Shown here: one piece after another, positions 8,137 to 16,038 of the stretch
How positions within the stretch are numbered: the first letter of the stretch is position 1
Layout: every line of letters starts with the position of its first letter
Source of the DNA: Alphaproteobacteria bacterium
Lineage (GTDB): Bacteria; Pseudomonadota; Alphaproteobacteria; Rhodobacterales; Rhodobacteraceae
Assembly (NCBI GenBank): GCA_030424865.1
Contig: JAUHVR010000001.1
Location: 544,800-608,799, forward strand
Direction: 5' to 3'
Length of the DNA: 64,000 bases
Translations under genes and position numbers: made by a program
The notes under the pieces: generated by a model
Told to the model about the DNA's origin: nothing
Databases searched by the model: none
Seen by the model: only the letters and a program-made list of their open reading frames with translations

Positions 8137-9267
8137 ATGCGCGAACTTCCACATTGGCCTTCTCCGGAAGCTCATCTGATCCGTCACCGTCCCGACGACG
8201 TGATGCTCTATTTCGCACCACCCGTCCTGGATAAGACGGCGCAAGCCTTCCAGAGCGGATTTCCCGGACTGGTCACATATGCGGTCAAAGCCAATCCGGG
8301 ATCGGAAGTTCTGGCCAACCTTGTTGCGTCGGGCGTCACCACCTTTGACGTCGCCAGCCCGCAAGAGATGGCGGCCGTGCGCGCAGTCAGTGCATCGGCG
8401 GTCCTGCACTACAACAACCCGGTCCGCTCGCATCAAGAGGTGGCCAGGGCGATCGATCTGGATGTCGCGTCCTACTCGGTCGACTGTCCGCGCGAGTTGC
8501 AAAAGCTTGACGGTGTTCCGCGCGACCGCGAGGTCTCGGTCAGGCTCGCCATGCCGATCAGCGGGGCGACCTATGATTTTGGCGGCAAATTCGGAGTTGG
8601 ACCCAAAGACGCCATCGCCCTGTTGCGTGACGTTGTGGCAATGGGGTTTACGGCCTCGCTGGCCTTTCATCCGGGAACGCAATGCAATGACCCCTCTGCC
8701 TGGGAAAGCTACATCAAGACCGCAGCCGAGATTGCAAGGGCCGCACAGGTCAGGCTGTCCCGCTTGAATGTTGGCGGCGGATTTGCCTCTCATCGCGTTG
8801 GAGACGCCCCGGATCTGGGAAGGACGTTCCAGGCAATTGCGCGTGCGACAACCGGCGCATTCCCCGGCGACGTACCAAAGCTGCTGTGTGAGCCGGGGCG
8901 GGCGATGGTGGCCGAGGCCTTTGCCATTGCAGCCCGCGTCAAAGCGATCCGGGCCCGGGGGGACGTGTTCCTGAACGATGGGATTTATGGCGGTCTGGCA
9001 GAGGCGCGCGACATGGTCATGGTCGATCGCGTCAAGGTGCTGTCGCCTGACGGGGTGCAGCGTCAGGGCGATCTTGTGCCGCGCGCCGTGTTCGGCCCGA
9101 CCTGTGACAGCATCGACATGCTGCCCGATCCCTTGTCCTTGCCCAGCGACACCCAGGACGGTGACTACGTGATTTTCCGGGGAATGGGCGCGTATTCGGC
9201 ATGCTTGTCGACGCGATTCAACGGGTATGGTCTGTCTGACCCGGTGACGGTGGCGTCCCTGGGGTGA
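8137..9267 (+). CDS. Type III PLP-dependent decarboxylase (ornithine/lysine type)
   Basis: 376 residues. Fold type III markers: the PLP lysine in VTYAVKANPG, the HPGTQCND segment, the glycine-rich phosphate loop NVGGGFASH, CEPGRAMVAEA, and the C-terminal FGPTCDSIDML with the catalytic cysteine region. These are the motifs of eukaryotic-type ornithine and lysine decarboxylases; diaminopimelate decarboxylases are longer and differ at the C-terminal end. The product would be putrescine or cadaverine. A fragment of ornithine cyclodeaminase at 13934-14164 also points to ornithine handling at this locus. Upstream ATG at 8098 is possible but lacks a ribosome site. Confidence 0.85.
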   Translation: MRELPHWPSPEAHLIRHRPDDVMLYFAPPVLDKTAQAFQSGFPGLVTYAVKANPGSEVLANLVASGVTTFDVASPQEMAAVRAVSASAVLHYNNPVRSHQEVARAIDLDVASYSVDCPRELQKLDGVPRDREVSVRLAMPISGATYDFGGKFGVGPKDAIALLRDVVAMGFTASLAFHPGTQCNDPSAWESYIKTAAEIARAAQVRLSRLNVGGGFASHRVGDAPDLGRTFQAIARATTGAFPGDVPKLLCEPGRAMVAEAFAIAARVKAIRARGDVFLNDGIYGGLAEARDMVMVDRVKVLSPDGVQRQGDLVPRAVFGPTCDSIDMLPDPLSLPSDTQDGDYVIFRGMGAYSACLSTRFNGYGLSDPVTVASLG

Positions 9268-9385
9268 CCCGCCGTTGCGTGTCTTTTCGCCTTTTGAACG
9301 GCCGCCGCATCGGATGCCACGGTGAAGCCTTTGATTGAATGCATTGTGACTTGACCGATCACGGCAGTTCGCAAACGATCAGGGG

Positions 9386-10189
9386 ATGCTACGTGCCCTG
9401 ACAGTGCTTTTCCTGACCGCCGCGCTTTCCTTGTCGTCGGCGGGCAGGGCCACGGCGACCGAAGTTGATCTGGAACTGGTCCTTCTGGTCGATGTCTCGC
9501 GCTCGATGACCGAGCGCGAGCTTGAAATCCAACGCCGGGGCTATGCCGCCGCCCTGCGATCGGACGATGTCTTTGCGGCGGTGCAGACCGGCCTGTTGCA
9601 GCGCGTGGCGCTGACCTATGTGGAATGGGCGGGAACGCAGCAGGTGATCGTGGATTGGCGTCTTCTTGAGACACGAAGCGACCTGTTGGCATTCGCGGAT
9701 GCGCTGACAACGCGGTATGATCCGTCCCTGCGCCGTACGGCGATTTCCGAGGCCCTGATCTTTGGTGCCCGGATGATCGAGGACAATGAATTTCAAGGTC
9801 TGCGTCGGGTGATTGATGTCTCGGGTGACGGCCCCAACAACCAGGGCCGTCCCGTCGCGCAGGCTCGTGATGCGGTGGTGTCCAAGTCCATCACCATCAA
9901 TGGTCTGCCCCTTATGACGCGTGAGGGGATGGGCAGTCGTTGGCATCTTGATGATCTGGACATCTACTACAAGGAATGTGTGACGGGCGGACCCGGTTCC
10001 TTTGTGATCCCGGTTCTGGACTGGCAGGACTTTGCGCAAGCGGTGCGCCGAAAACTGGTGCTCGAAATCGCGGCTGTGCCAGCCCCGAGGCCGCAGGGCC
10101 GCGCGCAGGTCTTTCGGGCCCAGGGGTACGACTGCCTGATTGGCGAAAAGATGTGGGAACAGCGCCAGCAGTATTGGTACGACCCCTGA
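9386..10189 (+). CDS. DUF1194 family secreted VWA-like protein
   Basis: 267 residues with a signal peptide (hydrophobic LTVLFLTAALSLSSAG, cleavage likely after ATA). Immediately after comes LELVLLVDVSRSM, a metal-ion-dependent adhesion site of the von Willebrand A fold (DxSxS), and later VIDVSGDGPNN. This matches the DUF1194 family common in Rhodobacterales; the function is unknown. An AGGGG ribosome site sits just before the ATG. It stands alone between the decarboxylase and the GNAT gene. Confidence 0.82.
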   Translation: MLRALTVLFLTAALSLSSAGRATATEVDLELVLLVDVSRSMTERELEIQRRGYAAALRSDDVFAAVQTGLLQRVALTYVEWAGTQQVIVDWRLLETRSDLLAFADALTTRYDPSLRRTAISEALIFGARMIEDNEFQGLRRVIDVSGDGPNNQGRPVAQARDAVVSKSITINGLPLMTREGMGSRWHLDDLDIYYKECVTGGPGSFVIPVLDWQDFAQAVRRKLVLEIAAVPAPRPQGRAQVFRAQGYDCLIGEKMWEQRQQYWYDP

Positions 10190-10314
10190 GCGTGTCGCGC
10201 CATGTCCTGTTGTGTCACGCCACCGCCGTTCCGGCGCTGGCGGCCGCAGAGCCCGGAAACCTGTGGCGGTGCCGAGGGCAGGGCGCCTGCCGGGCGGGAC
10301 ACTCTGAACACCAT

Positions 10315-10335
10315 GTCGCCCTAAAAAAGGGCGAC
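10315..10335. repeat. 7-bp inverted repeat with A-rich loop
   Basis: GTCGCCC, a loop of TAAAAAA, then GGGCGAC. It lies about 125 bases after the DUF1194 stop and 90 bases before the GNAT start. There is no T-run on the plus strand, so it is at best a weak terminator. The rest of 10190-10425 shows nothing that I recognise. Confidence 0.4.
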
Positions 10336-10425
10336 CCCTTGGGCACTTTCCCAAAGACCCGGCCGCCCAACTGCTGCTAAAACGTCTTGCGTGACATCCA
10401 ATCGAAAAGTCAGGGCCCAAGGCAC

Positions 10426-11262
10426 ATGGTGGATATTCGAACTGCCCGACCGGAAGAGCTTTCCCTCATTCTGGACTGGGCCGCCGAGGAGGGGTGGAAC
10501 CCGGGTCTTGGTGATGCAAAAGCGCTTTATCTGGTTGACCCCAATGGGTTTTTCGTCTCCACGGATCCTGACGATATCCCGATTGCGGCAATCTCGGTAG
10601 TGAACCACAGCGACACCTTTGCCTTTCTCGGGCTGTATATCGTGCGCCCGGACTTTCGGGGCAAGGGCATCGGGTTCGGGCTTTGGAACCACGCCTTGCA
10701 ACATGCAGGCGACCGGGTTGTGGGTCTGGATGGCGTCGAAGATCAACAGGCGAACTATGCTGCCTCGGGGTTCAAGCATGCGGGCGGCACGACCCGCTAT
10801 TCCGGCAAGGTGCCCAGCGCCGACGCGCCAAATGTGCGCCGGGCGCACCCCGAAGATCTGCCCGACCTCATCACGCTTGAGGCGCATGCCTCGGGAACAC
10901 GCAAACCCTGCTACCTGCAAAGCTGGTTCACAAACACCGAGGATCGCGTGACCTTTGTGCTGGAACGCGATGGCGGCATTGAGGGGCTCTGCACGGTGCG
11001 CAAATGCCGGGATGGGGCCAAGATCGGCCCCTTGGTGGCCGAGACCCGACCCCAGGCCCTGGCCCTGATCGCGCAGGCCGCCGCACCCTTTGAGGGCGTG
11101 ATCATCCTCGATCTGCCCGAAACGTCGGCCCCGTTGATCGAACTGGCAGACCATCTTGGCCTGACCCCCAGCTTCAGAACCGCCCGCATGTATCGCGGCG
11201 AACCAGCGCCCGAACCGGGTGGCCTGGGGTATTTTGCGGTGACCAGCCTGGAACTCGGGTGA
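10426..11262 (+). CDS. GNAT family N-acetyltransferase with C-terminal extension
   Basis: 278 residues from the ATG at 10426 (MVDIRTARPEELSLI), preceded by AAGG. The N-terminal half is a GNAT fold with the acetyl-CoA loop VRPDFRGKGIGFGLW. The second half (VRRAHPEDLPDLITLE to the end) resembles the extra domain of the two-part acetyltransferases (Acetyltransf_18 type), in which the C-terminal part helps bind substrate. A TTG at 10387 would add 13 residues. The substrate is unknown. Confidence 0.82.
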   Translation: MVDIRTARPEELSLILDWAAEEGWNPGLGDAKALYLVDPNGFFVSTDPDDIPIAAISVVNHSDTFAFLGLYIVRPDFRGKGIGFGLWNHALQHAGDRVVGLDGVEDQQANYAASGFKHAGGTTRYSGKVPSADAPNVRRAHPEDLPDLITLEAHASGTRKPCYLQSWFTNTEDRVTFVLERDGGIEGLCTVRKCRDGAKIGPLVAETRPQALALIAQAAAPFEGVIILDLPETSAPLIELADHLGLTPSFRTARMYRGEPAPEPGGLGYFAVTSLELG

Positions 11263-11374
11263 CCCGTTTCCTCGGCCCCCTGCTGAACGTCGCGCCGGGG
11301 GTTGCCAAGACCGCCGCCTCTTTCTAACCTCGGTCCAAGGTCAACGATCAACAACGGGAGGGCACAAGCTGATC

Positions 11375-11440
11375 ATGCGCATCATTCGCCGACTTCAGCA
11401 CGGTCCCCGTTACGCCCTGCAGATCCGTTTGCAGGGCTGA
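11375..11440 (+). CDS. Possible 21-residue arginine-rich leader peptide
   Basis: A short frame ATG to TGA encoding 21 residues beginning MRIIRRLQHGPRY. A GGGAGGG sequence lies about 12 bases upstream, somewhat far but usable. It ends 73 bases before the ABC-F start, and the space between contains three small stem-loops (CTGCA/TGCAG at 11418-11435, GCCGC/GCGGC at 11474-11486, CTCGT/ACGAG at 11491-11506). Leader peptides followed by alternative hairpins are known for several ribosome-protecting ABC-F genes in other phyla. Here the case is inference. Confidence 0.4.
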   Translation: MRIIRRLQHGPRYALQIRLQG

Positions 11441-11490
11441 CCCCAGAGCAATCTGAACACCGGTCTGCCCAAAGCCGCGCTGCGGCCTCA

Positions 11491-11506
11491 CTCGTATTGA
11501 AACGAG
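11491..11506 (+). promoter_or_regulatory. Hairpin overlapping the ABC-F ribosome site
   Basis: CTCGT-ATTGAA-ACGAG is a perfect 5-bp stem with a 6-base loop. Its 3' arm overlaps the GAGAG that serves as ribosome binding site for the ATG at 11514, so folding would mask initiation. Confidence 0.45.
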
Positions 11507-11513
11507 AGACCTG

Positions 11514-13028
11514 ATGACCATTCTGACCACAAATGCCTTGGGCGTGACCCTAGGCGACCCGCTGTTTTCCGACCTGTCCCTGACAATTTCCAAGTCTGAC
11601 CGCATCGGCCTTGTCGCTGCCAACGGACGTGGGAAATCCACCTTGATGGCCTGTCTGGCCGGCACGCACGAGGCAACCACGGGCGAGATCACCCGCGCCC
11701 GTGGCCTGCGCATTGGCCACGTTTCGCAATATGTGCCGCCCGAGGCCTTGGGACAGACGCTATTCGACTGGGTCCTGACCGCCCTGCCTGCGGAACAGGC
11801 GGACTATGAAAGTTGGCGTGTCGATGTGGCCCTGGACGATTTGCAGGTGCCCTACGAGGTCCAACATCAACAGCTTAAGGCGCTGAGCGGCGGCTGGCAG
11901 CGCACGGCGATGCTGGCGGCGGCCTGGGTGCAAGAACCGGGGCTCTTGCTGCTCGATGAACCGACCAACCACCTGGATCTGAGCCGGATTTCTCTTCTCG
12001 AGGCCTGGCTTGCGGCGCTGCCGCGTGACATGCCCGTGGTCATCACCTCGCACGACCGGGCCTTTCTGGACGCCACCACCAACCGCACACTCTTTCTGCG
12101 ACCCGAGGCCTCGCGCCTGTTCCCGCTGGCCTATTCGGCGGCGCGTGCGGCACTGGACGAGGCGGACGCCGCCGACGAACGCCGTCAGGCCAATGACCTG
12201 AACAAGGCCCGGCAGTTGCGTCGTCAGGCGGCGAAACTGAAGAACGTCGGCGTCAATTCGGGCTCGGATCTTTTGTTGACCAAGACCCGGCAACTGTCGG
12301 CGCGGGCTGACAAGCTGGAAGCCACCGCGCGGCCGGTGCACAAAGAGCTTTCGGCCGGTGACATCAAGCTGGGCAACAGCGGCACACACTCCAAGGCTCT
12401 GATCACGCTGGATGATCTGACGATCGAAACGCCGGATGGGCGGATGCTGTATCGGACCGGGCAGAAATGGATCGAGCGCGGCGACCGGATTGTCCTGCTG
12501 GGCAAGAATGGCACTGGGAAGACGCAACTGGTGCAGCGCATTGCCCTTGCACTCGCCGGTCAGGACACCGGCGTGCGCTGTGCGCCCTCGGTGGTGCCTG
12601 CGGTCTCAGACCAGCATCTGAGCCAGTTGAACGGCGATGAAACCCCGCATCAGGCAGTCACCTCTGCCTTTGACATCGGCGACCAGCGGGCGCGGGGCGT
12701 GCTGGCGGGCGCGGGCGTTGCCTTTCAGATGCAGGACACCCGGATCAATGCCCTGTCAGGCGGACAAAAGGCGCGGCTGGCTATGCTGCTCCTGCGGCTG
12801 GCACAGCCGAACTTTTACCTGCTGGACGAGCCGACCAACCACCTGGACATCGAAGGCCAAGAGATGCTGGAAGACGAGTTGATCAGCCATCAGGCCTCGT
12901 GCCTGCTGGTCAGCCACGACCGCAGTTTCCTGCGCAACGTGGGCAACCGGTATTGGTGGATCCGGGGCAAGCGGCTGGAAGAGGTCGAGAGCCCCGAGCC
13001 GTTTCTGGCCGAAGAAACCCAGGCCTAG
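11514..13028 (+). CDS. ABC-F family ATPase (ribosome-associated)
   Basis: 504 residues with two nucleotide-binding domains and no membrane segments. First domain: Walker A AANGRGKST, signature LSGGWQRT, Walker B LLLLDEPTNHLDL. Second domain: GKNGTGKTQ, LSGGQKAR, FYLLDEPTNHLDI. Between them is a charged linker (about 215-280, rich in Arg, Lys and Ala) like the P-site tRNA interaction motif of ABC-F proteins. Such proteins act on the ribosome, either as translation factors (EttA, Uup, YheS types) or as antibiotic resistance factors. The first Walker A has Arg in place of the usual Ser/Ala (GRGKST). A leader-like region precedes it. Confidence 0.88.
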   Translation: MTILTTNALGVTLGDPLFSDLSLTISKSDRIGLVAANGRGKSTLMACLAGTHEATTGEITRARGLRIGHVSQYVPPEALGQTLFDWVLTALPAEQADYESWRVDVALDDLQVPYEVQHQQLKALSGGWQRTAMLAAAWVQEPGLLLLDEPTNHLDLSRISLLEAWLAALPRDMPVVITSHDRAFLDATTNRTLFLRPEASRLFPLAYSAARAALDEADAADERRQANDLNKARQLRRQAAKLKNVGVNSGSDLLLTKTRQLSARADKLEATARPVHKELSAGDIKLGNSGTHSKALITLDDLTIETPDGRMLYRTGQKWIERGDRIVLLGKNGTGKTQLVQRIALALAGQDTGVRCAPSVVPAVSDQHLSQLNGDETPHQAVTSAFDIGDQRARGVLAGAGVAFQMQDTRINALSGGQKARLAMLLLRLAQPNFYLLDEPTNHLDIEGQEMLEDELISHQASCLLVSHDRSFLRNVGNRYWWIRGKRLEEVESPEPFLAEETQA

Positions 13029-13053
13029 GCCGGCACGTCGCGCATACGGGCGC

Positions 13054-13078
13054 GCGCGGGTGTCTTCCGCACCCGCGC
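13054..13078 (+). terminator. GC-rich hairpin after the ABC-F gene
   Basis: GCGCGGGTG, loop TCTTCCG, CACCCGCGC: a perfect 9-bp stem 26 bases after the ABC-F stop. There is no T-run after it, so termination would be weak or Rho-assisted. It may instead protect the 3' end. Confidence 0.45.
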
Positions 13079-13271
13079 TGTTGGCTCAACTCATCGACCC
13101 GGTCCAGGCGTATGTCGATGACGCTGTCGCTTAGGCGTGTCCGACGGTCTCCAAGGAAATGACCCCGCCGTACAAAAGGTTGCGATGACCGTGACCAGAT
13201 GGCACACCAAAGCAAGGGGCGGGGGACCCATCCGTTGCGGACCCCCGATCGAAAAGTGGGAGGACAGATCA

Positions 13272-13724
13272 TTGCTCAAGGGACTTGACCCGCGCTTGAA
13301 CGCGGAGGTGCTATATGCCTTGCGAGCCATGGGACATGGCGATGTCCTGATCGTCGCGGACACCAATTTCCCGGCCGATGCAATCAGCCGAGAAACCGTC
13401 TATGGCGAGCTCTTGCGGATGGAAAATCTCAGTGCCGCCGAAGCGGTCGAGGCCATCCTGTCGGTCTATCCTCTTGACACCTTTGTCGATGATTTCGCCG
13501 GGCGGATGGAAATCGTCGGTGACGCGGAAACCCTGCCACCGGTCCAGCTGGAGGTTCAGGCGGCCATTGATGCGGCTGAGGGGCGCTCCAGACCCATGGT
13601 CAGTGTCGAACGGTTTGATTTCTACGATCTCGCCCGGGACAGCTATGCCGTGATCCAGACCGGCGAGCGCCGGTTCTACGGCTGCTTCATGTTGCGCAAG
13701 GGGGTCATCCCGCCAGATGCCTGA
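13272..13724 (+). CDS. RbsD/FucU family sugar mutarotase (TTG start)
   Basis: 150 residues. The N-terminal block LKGLDPRLNAEVLYALRAMGHGD and the following VIVADTNFPAD are diagnostic of RbsD/FucU proteins, which interconvert sugar anomers (ribose or fucose). The TTG at 13272 is chosen because GGAGG lies seven bases upstream and the protein then begins at the conserved block; a frame extension to 13137 adds 45 non-conserved residues. The C-terminal SYAVIQTGERRFYGCFML is also family-typical. No sugar transporter lies next to it. The deoxyribose-type operon 20 kb away could use such an activity, which is speculation. Confidence 0.85.
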   Translation: MLKGLDPRLNAEVLYALRAMGHGDVLIVADTNFPADAISRETVYGELLRMENLSAAEAVEAILSVYPLDTFVDDFAGRMEIVGDAETLPPVQLEVQAAIDAAEGRSRPMVSVERFDFYDLARDSYAVIQTGERRFYGCFMLRKGVIPPDA

Positions 13725-13933
13725 ACCCGATTGCGCGGGGCATCCGAATTTGGTGCGCCGTTTTTCGACCGGGCGCTGGTGATCCTGTCAGAACGCGTCC
13801 CGGTGCCGCGCATCAAAGAAACCGGCACCAAGAATGAGCTTAGACAGCGCATGTAGCGTCTGAGGTCGGCCCGCGTCGTGCGGGCGATCCGGGGCGTCGG
13901 CATATCCAAAAGTCACGCAGAGTACGTGGACCG

Positions 13934-14164
13934 TTACAGCATTCCGAAAAGGTCACGTGGATCATCGGAGTCGGCCAACATGTCAAGCTGCATGGCCACG
14001 TCGTGTTGGGCCAGTTTCGCGCGTACGTAGTGCAGCGCCGAGAAATCCTCGACCGCGAAGCCCACGCTGTCGAAAAGCGTGATCTGACGCGACCTGGTGC
14101 CGTCCTTGTCCATTGACCCGTTCCAGCCTCTGAAAGATTTGGCGCAGTTAGGGTTTCTTGTCAC
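13934..14164 (-). pseudogene. C-terminal remnant of ornithine cyclodeaminase
   Basis: The minus-strand frame contains RQITLFDSVGFAVEDFSAL followed by YVRAKLA and ends DSDDPRDLFGML. I recognise this as the C-terminal end of the ornithine cyclodeaminase/mu-crystallin family as found in Rhodobacterales. Only about 55 family-like residues remain from a ~350-residue enzyme; upstream of about 14110 the similarity ends and no nucleotide-binding domain is present. It is a deletion remnant. Bases 13725-13933 and 14165-14364 on either side hold no recognisable gene. Confidence 0.7.
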
Positions 14165-14364
14165 GAGGGCTTAGCACGCCGCGACTACCCCGGGCAATCG
14201 GGGGAGATCTTGGGTCACGCAGGTGTTGGCAGGGGTGTCCCGCGGAAGTCATGGGGCCGCTCTTGTGATCCCCACGGGACTGATCCCGCAGGGATCGAAG
14301 GGCACAACCGGATCGCGCGGTGCCTGTGCTGGCGCCGCTTTACGCTCCGATCCCGGTCCTGATC

Positions 14365-14649
14365 CTACTGCGACGCCCAGGTCATCCCTTCGAAGTTTTC
14401 GCGAAATGCGAAACGTTTGAGATGATCGTCGATCACCTTTTTGACACGGTCGGCCGTTTCGGTGTTTTCGGGCGCGGCGGTGATTGTCAGGCAGTCCGCG
14501 TCCGCCCTTAGATCAACGCGCCCAAAGCCGAAATGGATGGCCCCCGTGTCAGGCGTGAACGTGGTCTCGATCTTGTGGCCGAAATGCTTGCAGAGTTGTT
14601 GCAGGTACTTTGATCCATTTGGAGTTTCAAAGGTTCCGGTTAGCTTCAT
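14365..14649 (-). CDS. DUF2218 domain protein
   Basis: 94 residues, complete for the DUF2218 family (LCKHFGHKIETTF, then GRVDLRADADCLTITA). Function unknown; members are small soluble proteins often found near siderophore or redox genes. The ATG overlaps the TGA of the Rieske ferredoxin upstream (ATGA), so the two are translationally coupled and this is the last gene of the dioxygenase operon. Confidence 0.8.
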   Translation of the reverse strand: MKLTGTFETPNGSKYLQQLCKHFGHKIETTFTPDTGAIHFGFGRVDLRADADCLTITAAPENTETADRVKKVIDDHLKRFAFRENFEGMTWASQ

Positions 14650-15011
14650 TTTGACCCTTTCAAAAAGTTCTCGGTCACGAGTTTCGCATCGACGACAACC
14701 TCGCCATCCACAACATCAGAGGGCAGCGCCGTGAGGCTTTGCCCCAGACACGGTCCGATCACGCAGGCCCCGTCTTCGATCCGAAACAGTGCACCGTGGG
14801 CGGCACACAACACATGTGTACCGTCCTGGGTGAGAAAGGCATCCTTTTTCCATCCCAGAGGCGCTCGGTCGTAGTGAGGGCAGTTGTTGACATAGACGTG
14901 GACCCTGTTGCCTTGCCGGATCGCAAGAACCTGATCCCTGCCGCGATGATTGGGCAGAAAACCCCGCGCACCGCCGTCGGGGATGTCACTGAGCGCGCAA
15001 AGCGGCGTCAC
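14646..15011 (-). CDS. Rieske-type ferredoxin (GTG start)
   Basis: 121 residues. The 2Fe-2S ligands are CPH in NNCPHYDRAPLGW and CAAH in HVLCAAHGALF. The protein is single-domain, as expected for an electron carrier feeding an oxygenase. I chose GTG at 15011 because it overlaps the dioxygenase TGA as GTGA, a coupling pattern repeated at the next junction, and it removes 11 residues antisense-free but non-conserved. Its partner oxygenase could be the VOC enzyme next door (as a reactivating ferredoxin, as in catechol 2,3-dioxygenase systems) or an oxygenase elsewhere. Confidence 0.83.
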   Translation of the reverse strand: MTPLCALSDIPDGGARGFLPNHRGRDQVLAIRQGNRVHVYVNNCPHYDRAPLGWKKDAFLTQDGTHVLCAAHGALFRIEDGACVIGPCLGQSLTALPSDVVDGEVVVDAKLVTENFLKGSK

Positions 15012-15937
15012 GATTTCCCCGGAGGCGGACCGCCGGGGGCCCATTTCTCGACGTTTTCGAAGAGGAACATCTGGCTGGCCTCTTTCGACATCGGCACGTC
15101 GCGGAAAGTCCAGTCGCCATCATGCTTGTCCATATCGGCGTCGTATTCGACATGGGTGCCCAGCGGCGAGTTGAAGTACCAGAACCAGTTTGATCCGAAT
15201 TTGTGTCGCCCCGGCCCCCAGAAGCTTTCATAGCCCTTTTTGATCATGCGGCTACCGGCAAGCATCAACTCGGTCGGTCCCTGCATGTGAAATGCAAGAT
15301 GTTCGAGGCCCTGCATGTAGTCGGGTGTCTGGATCATGAACAGAACATGGTGGTCGTCGTTGGCCTGTGGCCGCAGGAACGGTCCGGTATTGGTGAACTG
15401 GTCGGTGATCACGAAACCCAACCGCTCGATATAGAATTTCGACATTTTCTCGATGTCGGGCGTGAAAAAGACGATATGGCTCAAGGTGCGCGGCTTGGCC
15501 TCTGCCTCTTCGTTGGCGCCGACCACATTCGGACCGCGACCCGGCCTGGCGCCGGGCGAATTGATCATCTCGGCGGGCAGGTTCAATTCAACGCGTTTCG
15601 ACACCCGGAAAGCGATCTCGAAATTCAGATCGTCCTTGCACATGATCATCCCGTCTTCGGTTTTGGCGACCTCACGATCCTTGGACAACTCGGCCTCGAT
15701 CGCATCAAGTGTTGCCTGATCCTCGACGCCCCAGATCGTCTGGCGCAGCATCGTCGCGGTGGGCAGGGGCGGGGGCAAACCGGGGTCGTCCTTGCTGCGC
15801 ACCGTGATGGCCGTGTTGTCGAGCGCGGCAAAGCGATCATTGCCGGTGTCCTCAAGGCCATAGTCCAGAAGAAACGCGCGGCACGCCTCTACATTGTCAA
15901 CGCCAAAAATCAGTTCATCGGGCCCAATAATACGCAT
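15008..15937 (-). CDS. Extradiol-type ring-cleavage dioxygenase (two VOC domains)
   Basis: 309 residues from the ATG at 15937, with AGGA upstream. Two vicinal-oxygen-chelate modules are visible. The three expected iron ligands of type I extradiol dioxygenases are present: His near 154 (TLSHIVFFTPD), His near 213 (GLEHLAFHM) and Glu near 264 (GTHVEYDAD). The family opens a catechol-like ring next to the hydroxyl pair using Fe(II) and oxygen. It heads a three-gene operon with a Rieske ferredoxin and DUF2218 protein, divergent from a LysR regulator. The exact ring substrate is unknown. Confidence 0.83.
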   Translation of the reverse strand: MRIIGPDELIFGVDNVEACRAFLLDYGLEDTGNDRFAALDNTAITVRSKDDPGLPPPLPTATMLRQTIWGVEDQATLDAIEAELSKDREVAKTEDGMIMCKDDLNFEIAFRVSKRVELNLPAEMINSPGARPGRGPNVVGANEEAEAKPRTLSHIVFFTPDIEKMSKFYIERLGFVITDQFTNTGPFLRPQANDDHHVLFMIQTPDYMQGLEHLAFHMQGPTELMLAGSRMIKKGYESFWGPGRHKFGSNWFWYFNSPLGTHVEYDADMDKHDGDWTFRDVPMSKEASQMFLFENVEKWAPGGPPPGKS

Positions 15938-16005
15938 CAAAACCGTTCCTTTGTTGGTTTCACCCCTTGATACGTCATTGCTTATCATTCATGAAATTGT
16001 AAATT

Positions 16006-16018
16006 TGCATGGAATGCA
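16006..16018. promoter_or_regulatory. Palindromic LysR-type operator (T-N11-A)
   Basis: TGCAT-GGA-ATGCA, a perfect 5-bp inverted repeat with a 3-base spacer, in the gap between the divergent dioxygenase and LysR genes. It has the T-N11-A form of LysR binding sites. An overlapping 10-bp palindrome GAATGCATTC sits at 16012-16021. Similar sites occur at 21154, 24697 and 29160. Confidence 0.6.
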
Positions 16019-16038
16019 TTCATTTGGAGAATACTACA

